From Bacteroidales bacterium (GTDB lineage Bacteria; Bacteroidota; Bacteroidia; Bacteroidales; UBA7960), in assembly GCA_003560165.1 (NCBI GenBank), contig PWJC01000177.1, forward strand, positions 1-46,121: DNA of 46,121 nt, given 5' to 3'. Shown piece by piece: positions 24,113 to 32,303 of the stretch. A model generated the notes under the pieces. The model ran no database searches and was not told the origin of the DNA. It saw only the letters and a program-made list of their open reading frames with translations. A program made the translations under genes and the position numbers. Every line of letters starts with the position of its first letter. Positions within the stretch are counted from its first letter, which is position 1.

Positions 24113-24904
24113 ATGATCAGATCAATGATTTGCCGGGGAGGACTTCTCTGGATCGTTTTTTGGGTTTCAATAACGGGAGCTTGCCAGAAAGAGAACGATC
24201 TGGGTTCTTTCCCCGTAGACCTGCGCCTTGAACTACGGGAGCAGTTTGTCGGCAATCAGCGCCATATGGCCCTGAATGTAACCACCGTCGACGATTATCC
24301 CTGCGCCAATTACCAGGTCGATTACCGATTCTCTTCCGGCCCTCAGAAACGGGAAGTGGTATTCAAGGGTTTATTCCTGCCCGACGAATGCCTGACGGCT
24401 TTCGGGCCGGCCAGGGCTTATGTGGAAATGGGCCTCATGCCGCCCGGTGCACATGAATTGCAGCTGAGGGTCGGCCAGGAGCATATGCAAACCGTTTTTC
24501 ATGTCGGCATCGATCAGATCCGCTGGAAAGGCCAGGATGGGGGCGCCGGTTACCTTCACCTTGCCGACACCCTGATTCACCGGGTGTCCGAACACCATGT
24601 TTGGGGGTATGTGAGCGGTAAATTCGGGGAAGGGGAATCGGATTACGCCGATTTCTTTAATGACCTCTGGGACCTCAGGGCGCAGTATCAGCCTCTGAGC
24701 CCGGGCAATTACGGCTTTTTCAGGGTCACCGAAGACCGTTTCATCCTGTTTTCGAATGAGTATCAGATCATTCCTGATACTCCGGTGACCATTCTTTACA
24801 AAGAGGATTTTTACAAACTGGAAGAAGTGGCCGCCGGCTACAGTGACACCCATATTATCGAACTGTTTTCAGGGGCGGGGCATCATTTTCACAACCAGAA
24901 GTGA
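24113..24904 (+). CDS. Predicted lipoprotein of unknown function
   Basis: The 263-residue product has a lipoprotein signal: basic start, the hydrophobic run LLWIVFWVSI, then TGAC with the lipidated Cys at 24. The rest is a beta-rich soluble chain with no recognised domain. It sits 98 bp before the ECF sigma gene, on the same strand, so it may belong to the same envelope-stress locus, although the sigma gene has its own -7 box. Two nearby ATG codons (24113 and 24125) could serve as the start. Confidence 0.75.
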   Translation: MIRSMICRGGLLWIVFWVSITGACQKENDLGSFPVDLRLELREQFVGNQRHMALNVTTVDDYPCANYQVDYRFSSGPQKREVVFKGLFLPDECLTAFGPARAYVEMGLMPPGAHELQLRVGQEHMQTVFHVGIDQIRWKGQDGGAGYLHLADTLIHRVSEHHVWGYVSGKFGEGESDYADFFNDLWDLRAQYQPLSPGNYGFFRVTEDRFILFSNEYQIIPDTPVTILYKEDFYKLEEVAAGYSDTHIIELFSGAGHHFHNQK

Positions 24905-24978
24905 TTGAAGATAACTGTTCTTTGAGTTTTTTGACAGCCGGTTTGTTTTACATAACCTGATCAATTGATCAAATTTGC

Positions 24979-24986
24979 TATCTTTG
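24979..24986 (+). promoter_or_regulatory. -7 box of the ECF sigma gene
   Basis: TATCTTTG is an exact TAnnTTTG match. It lies 16 bases before the earliest start codon of the sigma gene and follows the AT-rich palindrome TGATCAATTGATCA at 24958-24971. Confidence 0.55.
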
Positions 24987-25002
24987 ATGAAAGCAAAAAC
25001 CA

Positions 25003-25557
25003 TTGTTGGTGGATCCGGTTAAGAACATACTGAAGGGGTGCCTGCAGAACCGCAAAGCGGATCAGTACCGCCTGTATGCCATGTTCTCAAAGAAGATGTA
25101 TGGTATTTGCCTTCGGTATGCCGCCAGTTACGATGAGGCCCAGGATATCCTTCAGGAGGGCTTCATCAAGGTTTTCGGGCGTCTTTCGTCTTACCGGGAA
25201 ACTGGCAGCCTGGAGGCCTGGATCAAGCGGATCATTATCAATACCGCCATTGAGAAATACAGGGAAAGGGTCTATCATCTGGCCGTGGACGAAGTTCACG
25301 ACGACATTGTTCAGGTTTACCACAACGGGGGAGCCGAAGCACTGAACACCCATGACATACTGGCATTTGTGCAAGGCCTCTCTGATCAGTACCGTTTGGT
25401 TTTCAACCTGTATGCACTGGAAGGTTTGAGCCACAAAGAAATCGGCGAGGCATTGGGCATCTCCGAGTCCACCTCCAGGTCGAACCTGGCCAGGGCAAGG
25501 ATGATGCTGAAGGAGAAATTGAGAAAAGATTTTGAATTAACGGCCAGGGCCATCTGA
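25003..25557 (+). CDS. ECF-type RNA polymerase sigma factor
   Basis: The 184-residue protein has sigma region 2 at about residues 25-90 (FSKKMYGICLRYAASYDEAQDILQ, with the polymerase-contact DEAQDILQEGF motif) and region 4 at about 120-175 (QYRLVFNLYALEGLSHKEIGEALGISESTSRSNLARA), the layout of extracytoplasmic-function sigma factors. No ATG lies near the start: TTG (25003, 25006) and GTG (25009) are the candidates, and the GTG, giving MDPVKN, is equally plausible. The next gene begins 17 bp after the stop and carries a cytoplasmic segment and a membrane helix, consistent with its anti-sigma factor. Confidence 0.93.
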   Translation: MLVDPVKNILKGCLQNRKADQYRLYAMFSKKMYGICLRYAASYDEAQDILQEGFIKVFGRLSSYRETGSLEAWIKRIIINTAIEKYRERVYHLAVDEVHDDIVQVYHNGGAEALNTHDILAFVQGLSDQYRLVFNLYALEGLSHKEIGEALGISESTSRSNLARARMMLKEKLRKDFELTARAI

Positions 25558-25574
25558 CGACAATACGATATACA

Positions 25575-26921
25575 GTGGAACAGCATTACATCGACAGCAG
25601 ATTTCGTGAAGAACTGGAGGGGTTTGAACCCAACCCCCCGGTAGAGGCATGGATGGCTATCGCCGAAGCCACCGACAGGCCTTTGCGGAAAAGGTTGTTG
25701 CCTTTCCTGACGCGCGTAGCGGCGGTGGTGGCAGCGCTGGTCGTAGCCGGCCTGTCCTTTTGGCTGTTGGTGTTGAATCAACCCGGGCAACAGGCGATGC
25801 TGTCGCAGCAGGAAGGGCTGGCTGACCTGGTCAGGATGTCCGGCAGGATATCCCCTGTTTCTGATGCTGGGGTCCGGCCCGGTCTGCTTGCCAGGCTCAC
25901 TCCCCCGCAGAGAAGGGGAGGAGGGTTCCCGGCCGGTGAAGGCGCACTGAACAACCGGGATGTTGAGCCAGGACCGGATCCTTTACAGCCCGGGGATGCC
26001 AGCGATATTTCCCTGACACTGCCTGATGCGCACTTGTCCGTTCCCACAGCGGATAGTTATTTCGCTGGCCCCGGCATCGCATCCGCCACCGGTTCTCTGC
26101 CGCTTACCAGCCGCCTCCCCGCAGCGGCCCCGTTCAGCCTGGGTGCCCATTTTGCCCCCCAGTCCAATTACCGGATCGTGTCTGGCGGGCAGTCTCCCGG
26201 GGGTTCTGAGCTCTCTTTCGACGGACTGGAAGAACAGATCATGACCTGGTCAGCCGGCCTAAGCGTCTATTTTGACCTGTCGGGCAAATGGGCAATACAG
26301 TCGGGCCTGCATTATACTAATATGGGGCAATACGTAAGAGATATTGTGTCCTATGCCCATCCGGCCCATATCGCCCTTTACGAAACCAATGCAATGACCG
26401 GCAGGGTGCACCATCCGCAGTCGATTATTACCTCACAGGGCAGCATCCGGATATACGATCCCTATCACTATTTTGCCGATGCGCAGTCGCACCGTGTACT
26501 TACCAACAGGAATGCGATATCGGCTGCCGAACCCAGAAAACTGAAGAAAGCGGGCGATGGAGTCACCCAGGTGTTTCGCTTTGTCGAAGTACCGCTCATT
26601 TTCCGCTACCGTCTGTACAACAGGGGGGTCGGTCTCCAGCTCAAGGGAGGTTTTTCAGGCGGTTACCTGATGGAGAACAATGTGTACCTGGGAACCGACA
26701 TCCTGCGCAATCCCATTGGAGAAACCTTTGGGGTGCGGCAGTTCAATTTTTCAGCCATCGGCGGGGTCGCCATGGCCGTGCCGATTACGGGCAGCCTGAC
26801 CTTCCATATGGAGCCCACCGCACAGATCTTCCTGAGCCCCATGGTGCACGATGCCCTTTTCACGGGCAGAACCCTGCCGTATAATTTTTCCCTGCAAACC
26901 GGGGTATCTTACGGTTTCTGA
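25575..26921 (+). CDS. Anti-sigma-like N-terminus fused to an outer-membrane beta-barrel
   Basis: The 448-residue product, starting at a GTG, has a cytoplasmic segment with the FREELEGFEPNPPVEAWMAI motif typical of Bacteroidota anti-sigma partners, one membrane helix (about residues 42-68), a Pro/Gly-rich disordered stretch (about 75-190) and a C-terminal domain with amphipathic beta strands ending in ...GVSYGF. That terminal aromatic is the usual mark of an outer-membrane barrel. Such fusions accompany ECF sigma genes in this phylum. An inner-membrane anchor plus a barrel in one chain raises the question of cleavage or spanning. The partner sigma gene is 17 bp upstream. Confidence 0.82.
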   Translation: MEQHYIDSRFREELEGFEPNPPVEAWMAIAEATDRPLRKRLLPFLTRVAAVVAALVVAGLSFWLLVLNQPGQQAMLSQQEGLADLVRMSGRISPVSDAGVRPGLLARLTPPQRRGGGFPAGEGALNNRDVEPGPDPLQPGDASDISLTLPDAHLSVPTADSYFAGPGIASATGSLPLTSRLPAAAPFSLGAHFAPQSNYRIVSGGQSPGGSELSFDGLEEQIMTWSAGLSVYFDLSGKWAIQSGLHYTNMGQYVRDIVSYAHPAHIALYETNAMTGRVHHPQSIITSQGSIRIYDPYHYFADAQSHRVLTNRNAISAAEPRKLKKAGDGVTQVFRFVEVPLIFRYRLYNRGVGLQLKGGFSGGYLMENNVYLGTDILRNPIGETFGVRQFNFSAIGGVAMAVPITGSLTFHMEPTAQIFLSPMVHDALFTGRTLPYNFSLQTGVSYGF

Positions 26922-26990
26922 CAACAAGCCGCCAGATACCGGCCCCGTTGCCACCAGCCCTGACATCCGCTATTCGCTGAAGCTGGCCTT

Positions 26991-27725
26991 TCAGGGTTTC
27001 CCTACAGGCATCAGGTAAAGTACCCGGTACTCCTCTCCCAACTCGAGCACCTCTTCTACCTCCTGGTCGCGGTAGGCCCCGATAACCACTGTTCCCAGGC
27101 CAAGCGATTCAACCTGCAGGTGGACATTCTGGGAGGCATGGCCAATTTCGTTGTACACGTATCGTTCTCCTCTTTCGCCATAGCGGTTGGTGGTCCTTTC
27201 GAAGATCGCGGCAAAAACCAGGACGGCAGCCGCATCGAGGATCATCGACTGGCTCAGGCAGGCCCTGAAAAGTGCTTCCGACACATCGGCTTCGCGTAGC
27301 AGTTCGAGTTGGTTCTCATGGGGGTGGTAGTGATAGATGCCTTTGCCGAGGCCGGATACGTTTTGTGCCACCACGAACATCTCGAGCGGGAAGGTGGCTC
27401 CTGCTGAAGGGGCTGTGCGAAACCCTCTTTCGCTGGTGATGCCCTGGGCAGCCCATAGCAATTGAGACAGCTGTGAAAGGCTCAGGGATTCGTGGGTGTA
27501 TGATCGTACAGACCGCCTCTGGCTGAGGGCCTTTTCCAGGCTCATGGTCCCATCGGTATTTGGTTGGGGAAGTTGGTGCATGCCGTTGTTTTCAATGGCC
27601 GGGCCCGGGGTTTCCATATCCAGGTTGTTTGTGCCGGGGGTCAGTATGCGGGATCCCAGCGTGAATAAAATGGCCACAAGGGCCAGCAGGATAAAAATTA
27701 AAAAAATCTTCGTTAATATATTCAT
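26991..27725 (-). CDS. SagB-type nitroreductase-fold oxidoreductase, membrane anchored
   Basis: The 244-residue protein starts with a hydrophobic helix (residues 5-26) and a 30-residue linker, then a nitroreductase fold that binds FMN: RRSVRSYT near 70, the RTAPSAGATFPLE motif near 104 that marks the SagB/ThcOx branch, and the C-terminal EIGHASQNVHLQVESLGLGTVVIGAY. SagB enzymes oxidise azolines in peptide natural products, but no cyclodehydratase or precursor gene is nearby, so the substrate is open. Related stand-alone forms are common in Bacteroidota. The gene converges with the barrel gene and is followed on the other side by low-complexity repeats. Confidence 0.88.
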   Translation of the reverse strand: MNILTKIFLIFILLALVAILFTLGSRILTPGTNNLDMETPGPAIENNGMHQLPQPNTDGTMSLEKALSQRRSVRSYTHESLSLSQLSQLLWAAQGITSERGFRTAPSAGATFPLEMFVVAQNVSGLGKGIYHYHPHENQLELLREADVSEALFRACLSQSMILDAAAVLVFAAIFERTTNRYGERGERYVYNEIGHASQNVHLQVESLGLGTVVIGAYRDQEVEEVLELGEEYRVLYLMPVGKP

Positions 27726-27768
27726 CTGTTTATCATTTTATATTTCGGCAAGATCTAAAGGTCTGAAA

Positions 27769-27915
27769 AGTGATGAGTGATGAGTGATGAGTAGTGCGTG
27801 ATGAGTCAAAAAGTCGTTCTGTCGTACATTCGTTCTGTCGTTCATTCGTTCATTCGTTCCATCGTCCTTCTGTCCTCTGTCTTCCGTCTTCCGTCTTCCA
27901 TCTTCCGTCTTCGTT
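27769..27915. repeat. Short 7-bp tandem repeats, low complexity
   Basis: About three copies of GTGATGA are followed by imperfect units of CGTTC and CATTCGTT, then about five units of TCTTCCG with variants (TCTTCCA, TCCTCTG). The stretch 27726-28135 contains no gene; frames in it are translations of the repeats. Confidence 0.85.
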
Positions 27916-28044
27916 CCATCAGTCAATGGGCTGGTTGGTGTAAAGTTAAGGCAATTATCCCAAATCCTTGTCAGTTGCAGGGAGGAGAGAAGCTTAGAAT
28001 CGATATAAATTATGGCTTTCGCAAAGGGACATTTGCAAATCCAT

Positions 28045-28052
28045 TACCTTTG
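28045..28052 (+). promoter_or_regulatory. -7 box of the multi-domain dehydrogenase gene
   Basis: TACCTTTG matches TAnnTTTG, with the ATG 83 bases downstream. The leader contains no clear hairpin. Confidence 0.5.
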
Positions 28053-28135
28053 CCTGGAAATACCTAACCCACAAACTGTTAGGCCAGATTTCATTAGGTA
28101 AAAATCATGCTATATGTGTTAAATCGGGTTCTTTT

Positions 28136-31100
28136 ATGTATAAAATCGAAAAACACCCCATCATACCCATCCCCGAAACTGAAAAAGTCGCTTTTCATTA
28201 CAATGGCCGCAAGATATACGGCGAGAAGGGCTTTACCATTGCAGCCGCCCTCCACCAGGCGGGTTTTCCCGTCCACAGCCACAGCGTCAAGAACAGGGGC
28301 CGTAGCCTGGAATGCGGCATTGGCAAATGCAGTGCCTGTGAAATGCTGGTGGATGGCGAAGTCAAACGGATCTGCATCACCCCGGTCGATGAGGTAGGTG
28401 TTGTATCGGGTATTCCGAAAGATTATGTGCCCGAACCGGCCATTCTGCAGCAGCCCGACGGAATCAGGATCTACAAAACACAGGTGGTGATTGTTGGTGC
28501 CGGACCTGCCGGGCTTGCCACCCGCGAAATACTGAACGATCATGGTGTAAGCAATATCGTGGTCGACAGCAATCCGGAGATCGGAGGGCAGTTCAATATG
28601 CAAACCCATCAATTTTTCTTTTTCGAGAAAGAAAAAAAGTACGGCGGGATGCGTGGTTTTGAGATCGCCCGCACCCTGGCAGGTGACGATCACCGCGGCA
28701 TCCTGCTAAACAGCACCGTATGGGATGTGTTCGAAGGCAACAGGGTCGCCGCGAAGAACTTCCGCACAGGTGAAATATTCTACATCGACTGTTCGCATTT
28801 TGTTGTCGCAAGCGGTGCAGTACCTTTTTTGCCGACTTTCTCCAACGACGATTTGCCGGGAGTATATACTGCCGCCGTTGTCCAGAAGATGATGAATACC
28901 GAACTCACCCTTCTGGGAAAGAATGTGCTGACCGTAGGGGCCGGGAATATTGGTTACCTTACCAGCTACCAGCTGACTCAGGCCGGTGCCGGGGTCAGGG
29001 CCATCATTGAGGCCTTGCCCGCCGAAGGGGGCTTTCCGGTCCAGGCCAACAGGGTAAGGCGGCTCGGTATCCCGGTGCTTTTGTCGCATATGATACTGGA
29101 AGCGGTTCCCAATGACAGGGGTGATGGGGTTGCGGGGGCCGTGATTGCCCGTGCACAAGACTTCAAACCTATCCCCGGTACCGAAAAGCTGATCGACGGC
29201 ATCGATGCGATCAACATCTGCACCGGTCTGATGCCCGATGATGCCCTGTTGGAAAAGGGGAGGGAGATGTTTGGGCGTAAATGCCATGGGGCAGGTGATG
29301 CCATACGGATCGGGGAAGGCACCAGTGCCGTGCTGAGAGGAAAGCAGGTGGCCTACGAGATTCTCGAAAGCATGCAGCGGCGGTTCGATTATGACAATTA
29401 CCTGAGGGTGTCGAAAGAGTACATCGACTCGCAACAGCATCCCCTTCAGGTGCTGGACGAGCCCATGATGCCTTCGCAGGAGCGCATGGAAAAACCCTTT
29501 GTGCTGATCGACTGCCTGCACGGGTTTGCCTGCAACCCCTGCGCATTTGCCTGCAACTACGGGGCCATTACCAAATCTTCGACCAGCACCGTGCCACATA
29601 TAGACTTCGATAAATGCGTCGGCTGCATGGATTGCGTATACCAGTGTCCCGGCCTGGCCATATTAGGATACAACCTGAAAAAGAACCTCTTTTTCCTGCC
29701 CATCGAATTTGATATGGAAGAAGGCAGGGAGGTTTTCCTTGTCGACAACCACGCCGGCATACTTGGGGAGGGTGTGATCCGGCGGGTGCTGCGAAAAAAG
29801 AACCTCACCCATATCGCCAGGGTAGAAGCCACCGGCATGGATAGGGATAAACAACTGTCGGTCAGAGGCTTTGTGCCTAAGGACAATTACCCCGACAGGC
29901 TCCGGCCGAAGGAACACAAAACCTCTGTGGCAGAGCAAATCTTCATGTGCCATTGCGATGATGTAGCCTTCGCCGACGTCATGAAAGTGGTTGGCGACAG
30001 GAAATTCATCTCGGTCGAAGAAATCAAGCACACCACCCACCTGGGGATGGGGCCCTGCAGGGGAAAACGGTGCATACAACGATTGCGGCTGAACCTGAAA
30101 CCACTGGGTGTGCAGCTGATTGGCAGCTCCACGCCCCGCGCTCCCATGTCGAACCAGGTGACCATTGGTGAACTCTATCCCAACGGACCGGGCAAAAGGG
30201 TGGTAACACATACCGGAGGGCAATCCCGGAAGATCATACATACCAGGGCCCTGGTTGCCGGGGGCGGCATTGGCGGCAGTGCCCTGTTCCGCTTCCTGGC
30301 CGAAGCTGGCTACGCCCCCCTGATGATCAACCATGGTTTTGGCAGTTCGTGGAGAAACATTGCCGGTGGCCGTCCTGTGTTCAGTTTGCCCGAGCTGACC
30401 GATATTGCCCGCCACAACCTGGAAATGTTCCGGGAACTTCAAACCCTGGGCGATATTGATTTCCGCCTGATCAATTATGTGACCTTTGCCCACAACGAGG
30501 CCATGTACAAAGCCCTGGAAGAATCCATGGCCTGGCAGAAGGCCCGGATGATCTTTCCTGAGCGCTTCAGGGAGGAGATCTCTCCCTATTTTGACATTTC
30601 GAACAACAAATACCTGGCAGCCCTCAAGACCAGCGACTGCTGGCAGGCCACTCCGGGCAAGGTGATCGAAATGCTCCGCCAGCTGGGAATAAACCGTGGA
30701 GGCAAGCTGATGGAAAACACAAAGCTTGTGGATGTCTCCAAGCACGGTGATACCTATAAGGCCATTGTCCTGTCGCACGAAGGCGAATACCTGGAATACC
30801 ACACCCCTCAGTTTATCAATGCTTTGGGTGACGAAGGTGCCCGTTTCGCACAGATGCTTGGCATCGAGACCGGTTTGTACCCGGTGAAGCACCAGGCTTT
30901 CATTACCCGCCGCCTTCCCATGCTCGGAATTGATGGCAATCCGCTGGATATGCTGATCGACCGTCGAAATTACAAGGGTTTTACGGCGGTTTACGGCCAG
31001 CAGTTAGGGGACACCGGCCAGGTGATTGGTTGTGCCTCTCCCCTGGTAGAGCCCCTGGAAACCGATAAGGACATGAAGATCAATTCAAGGGAATTTGCGG

Positions 31101-31366
31101 AAATCGTTTCGGAGATCTTTACAGACTGGATCCCTGAGATTTCGGCCGTTGGGTTCCAGGCCTTGTGGGCCGGGTACTATATTGAGCCCAGGATGGTCAT
31201 CGATCCTGAGCAGGGCCTCTTTCTTGGTTTGCGCGGACAGGGATTCATGCTCGGACAATACCTGGCCAGGCTTTACGTCGACCGGCTGACAGGAAAAGAA
31301 GTTCCCGATTATTTCCGGCGTTTGAAACCCGGGGTCGATGCGCTGCTGGAGAGTGCCTTCAAATAG
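28136..31366 (+). CDS. Single-chain multi-cofactor amine dehydrogenase (opine/sarcosine/hydroxyproline type)
   Basis: The 1076-residue protein joins parts that are separate subunits in HcnABC, opine oxidase OoxAB and D-hydroxyproline dehydrogenase. (1) A [2Fe-2S] domain with C60-x4-C65-x2-C68-x11-C80. (2) A pyridine-nucleotide-disulfide FAD module with GAGPAG at 121-126 and a second nucleotide site near 265 (GAGNIG). (3) A [4Fe-4S] region with two Cys sets: C460, C466, C469, C473 and the standard C494-x2-C497-x2-C500-x3-C504-P. (4) A BFD-like [2Fe-2S] domain with C605, C607, C641, C646. (5) A C-terminal DAO-fold FAD module with GGGIGG at 709-714. It should oxidise a cyclic or N-alkylated amino acid and pass electrons along the iron-sulfur chain. 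The substrate and acceptor are unknown. Confidence 0.88.
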   Translation: MYKIEKHPIIPIPETEKVAFHYNGRKIYGEKGFTIAAALHQAGFPVHSHSVKNRGRSLECGIGKCSACEMLVDGEVKRICITPVDEVGVVSGIPKDYVPEPAILQQPDGIRIYKTQVVIVGAGPAGLATREILNDHGVSNIVVDSNPEIGGQFNMQTHQFFFFEKEKKYGGMRGFEIARTLAGDDHRGILLNSTVWDVFEGNRVAAKNFRTGEIFYIDCSHFVVASGAVPFLPTFSNDDLPGVYTAAVVQKMMNTELTLLGKNVLTVGAGNIGYLTSYQLTQAGAGVRAIIEALPAEGGFPVQANRVRRLGIPVLLSHMILEAVPNDRGDGVAGAVIARAQDFKPIPGTEKLIDGIDAINICTGLMPDDALLEKGREMFGRKCHGAGDAIRIGEGTSAVLRGKQVAYEILESMQRRFDYDNYLRVSKEYIDSQQHPLQVLDEPMMPSQERMEKPFVLIDCLHGFACNPCAFACNYGAITKSSTSTVPHIDFDKCVGCMDCVYQCPGLAILGYNLKKNLFFLPIEFDMEEGREVFLVDNHAGILGEGVIRRVLRKKNLTHIARVEATGMDRDKQLSVRGFVPKDNYPDRLRPKEHKTSVAEQIFMCHCDDVAFADVMKVVGDRKFISVEEIKHTTHLGMGPCRGKRCIQRLRLNLKPLGVQLIGSSTPRAPMSNQVTIGELYPNGPGKRVVTHTGGQSRKIIHTRALVAGGGIGGSALFRFLAEAGYAPLMINHGFGSSWRNIAGGRPVFSLPELTDIARHNLEMFRELQTLGDIDFRLINYVTFAHNEAMYKALEESMAWQKARMIFPERFREEISPYFDISNNKYLAALKTSDCWQATPGKVIEMLRQLGINRGGKLMENTKLVDVSKHGDTYKAIVLSHEGEYLEYHTPQFINALGDEGARFAQMLGIETGLYPVKHQAFITRRLPMLGIDGNPLDMLIDRRNYKGFTAVYGQQLGDTGQVIGCASPLVEPLETDKDMKINSREFAEIVSEIFTDWIPEISAVGFQALWAGYYIEPRMVIDPEQGLFLGLRGQGFMLGQYLARLYVDRLTGKEVPDYFRRLKPGVDALLESAFK

Positions 31367-31443
31367 CAGCCCAGGGGGGAGATCCTTCTGGCTGTTCCGG
31401 GGATTAATCGGCGCAAAAGCTTTTTTTTCTCATACATTCGTAT

Positions 31444-31451
31444 TATCTTTG
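31444..31451 (+). promoter_or_regulatory. -7 box of yceD-rpmF-plsX
   Basis: TATCTTTG matches TAnnTTTG exactly. The predicted leader before the TTG start at 31468 is only about 11 bases. Confidence 0.6.
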
Positions 31452-31467
31452 CAGCCTTAAATTTTTT

Positions 31468-32022
31468 TTGGATTTGGATTCACTTCAGAAATACAACATT
31501 GGTTTTGTGGGCCTTTCGCACGGCGTTCACCGTTTCGATATGGCTATCGGGCAGGATTTTTTCGAAAGCTTCCCCGGTTCCGTACTGCAGCAGGGTCAGG
31601 TACAGCTCGAATTGATGCTGGAAAAGCGCCCTGACATGCTGATATTCGACTTTTTGCTCAGGGGCAGTGTTCAACTGGATTGCGACCGCTGCCTCGGGAA
31701 TTATGCACACGCCATAGACCACCGCCAACGCCTGTATGTTAAGTTTGGCGAACAAGTTGGCGAAGAATCGGAGGATGTATTCGTCATTCCGCATGGGGAA
31801 AGCCATTTCGATGTGGCACAGCATGTATACGAATACCTGCATCTGGAGCTTCCCATCCGGAGGATACACCCCTCTGGCTCTCAGGGCGAAGCGGGCTGTG
31901 ACCAGCAGATGATCCGGCGCGTACACGAACATACCCACGGCCGCAAACGTGCTGCCGAACAACCCGGAAAGGGAGGATCGCAGTGGGAAGCGCTGAAAAA
32001 ACTCAAGTTTAAGGAAAGCTAG
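31468..32022 (+). CDS. yceD: YceD/DUF177 family protein
   Basis: The 184-residue protein belongs to the DUF177 family linked to 23S rRNA processing or accumulation and encoded before rpmF in many bacteria. It has the central CDRCL motif (two Cys near 72 and 75), the acidic segment around VGEESEDVFVIP and a C-terminus ending WEALKKLKF as in other Bacteroidota members. The frame has no ATG at the start; TTG at 31468 (MDLDSLQKY) or the TTG at 31474 are the choices, both just after the promoter. rpmF follows 28 bp later, and plsX after that, the conserved order. Confidence 0.88.
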   Translation: MDLDSLQKYNIGFVGLSHGVHRFDMAIGQDFFESFPGSVLQQGQVQLELMLEKRPDMLIFDFLLRGSVQLDCDRCLGNYAHAIDHRQRLYVKFGEQVGEESEDVFVIPHGESHFDVAQHVYEYLHLELPIRRIHPSGSQGEAGCDQQMIRRVHEHTHGRKRAAEQPGKGGSQWEALKKLKFKES

Positions 32023-32050
32023 TGAAACAATCAGTAAACAATCCATCGAT

Positions 32051-32236
32051 ATGGCACATCCAAAAAGCAAAATTTCAAAAACGCGCAGGGACAAAAGGCG
32101 CACCCATTACAAGGCAGCCGATCCTTCACTGACCACCTGTTCCAACTGCGGAGCTGCCAGGCTGATGCACAGGGTTTGCCCCGAGTGCGGCTTTTACAGG
32201 GGACAACTGGCCATCGAAAAAAACACCGCTGTCTGA
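32051..32236 (+). CDS. rpmF: 50S ribosomal protein bL32
   Basis: The 61-residue protein begins MAHPKSKISKTRRDKRRTH, the standard bL32 start, and has the zinc-binding pairs CSNC and CPEC. It is the zinc form of the protein. It lies between yceD and plsX in the conserved cluster, with 28 bp and 67 bp spacers. Confidence 0.98.
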   Translation: MAHPKSKISKTRRDKRRTHYKAADPSLTTCSNCGAARLMHRVCPECGFYRGQLAIEKNTAV

Positions 32237-32303
32237 TAAGGGAAGGTTATTCCGGCCCGGGCCTTTCCGGGCATTCAGGTGCTTCCAATCAAACCAGGAT
32301 CGT

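Noticed and set aside
26991-27725. Azole-peptide (RiPP) biosynthetic cluster
   Set aside because: Only the SagB-like enzyme is present; no cyclodehydratase, protease or precursor peptide is visible nearby.
27738-27926. Minus-strand 62-codon frame
   Set aside because: It is a translation of the 7-bp repeats (KTEDGRRKTEDRG), not a gene.
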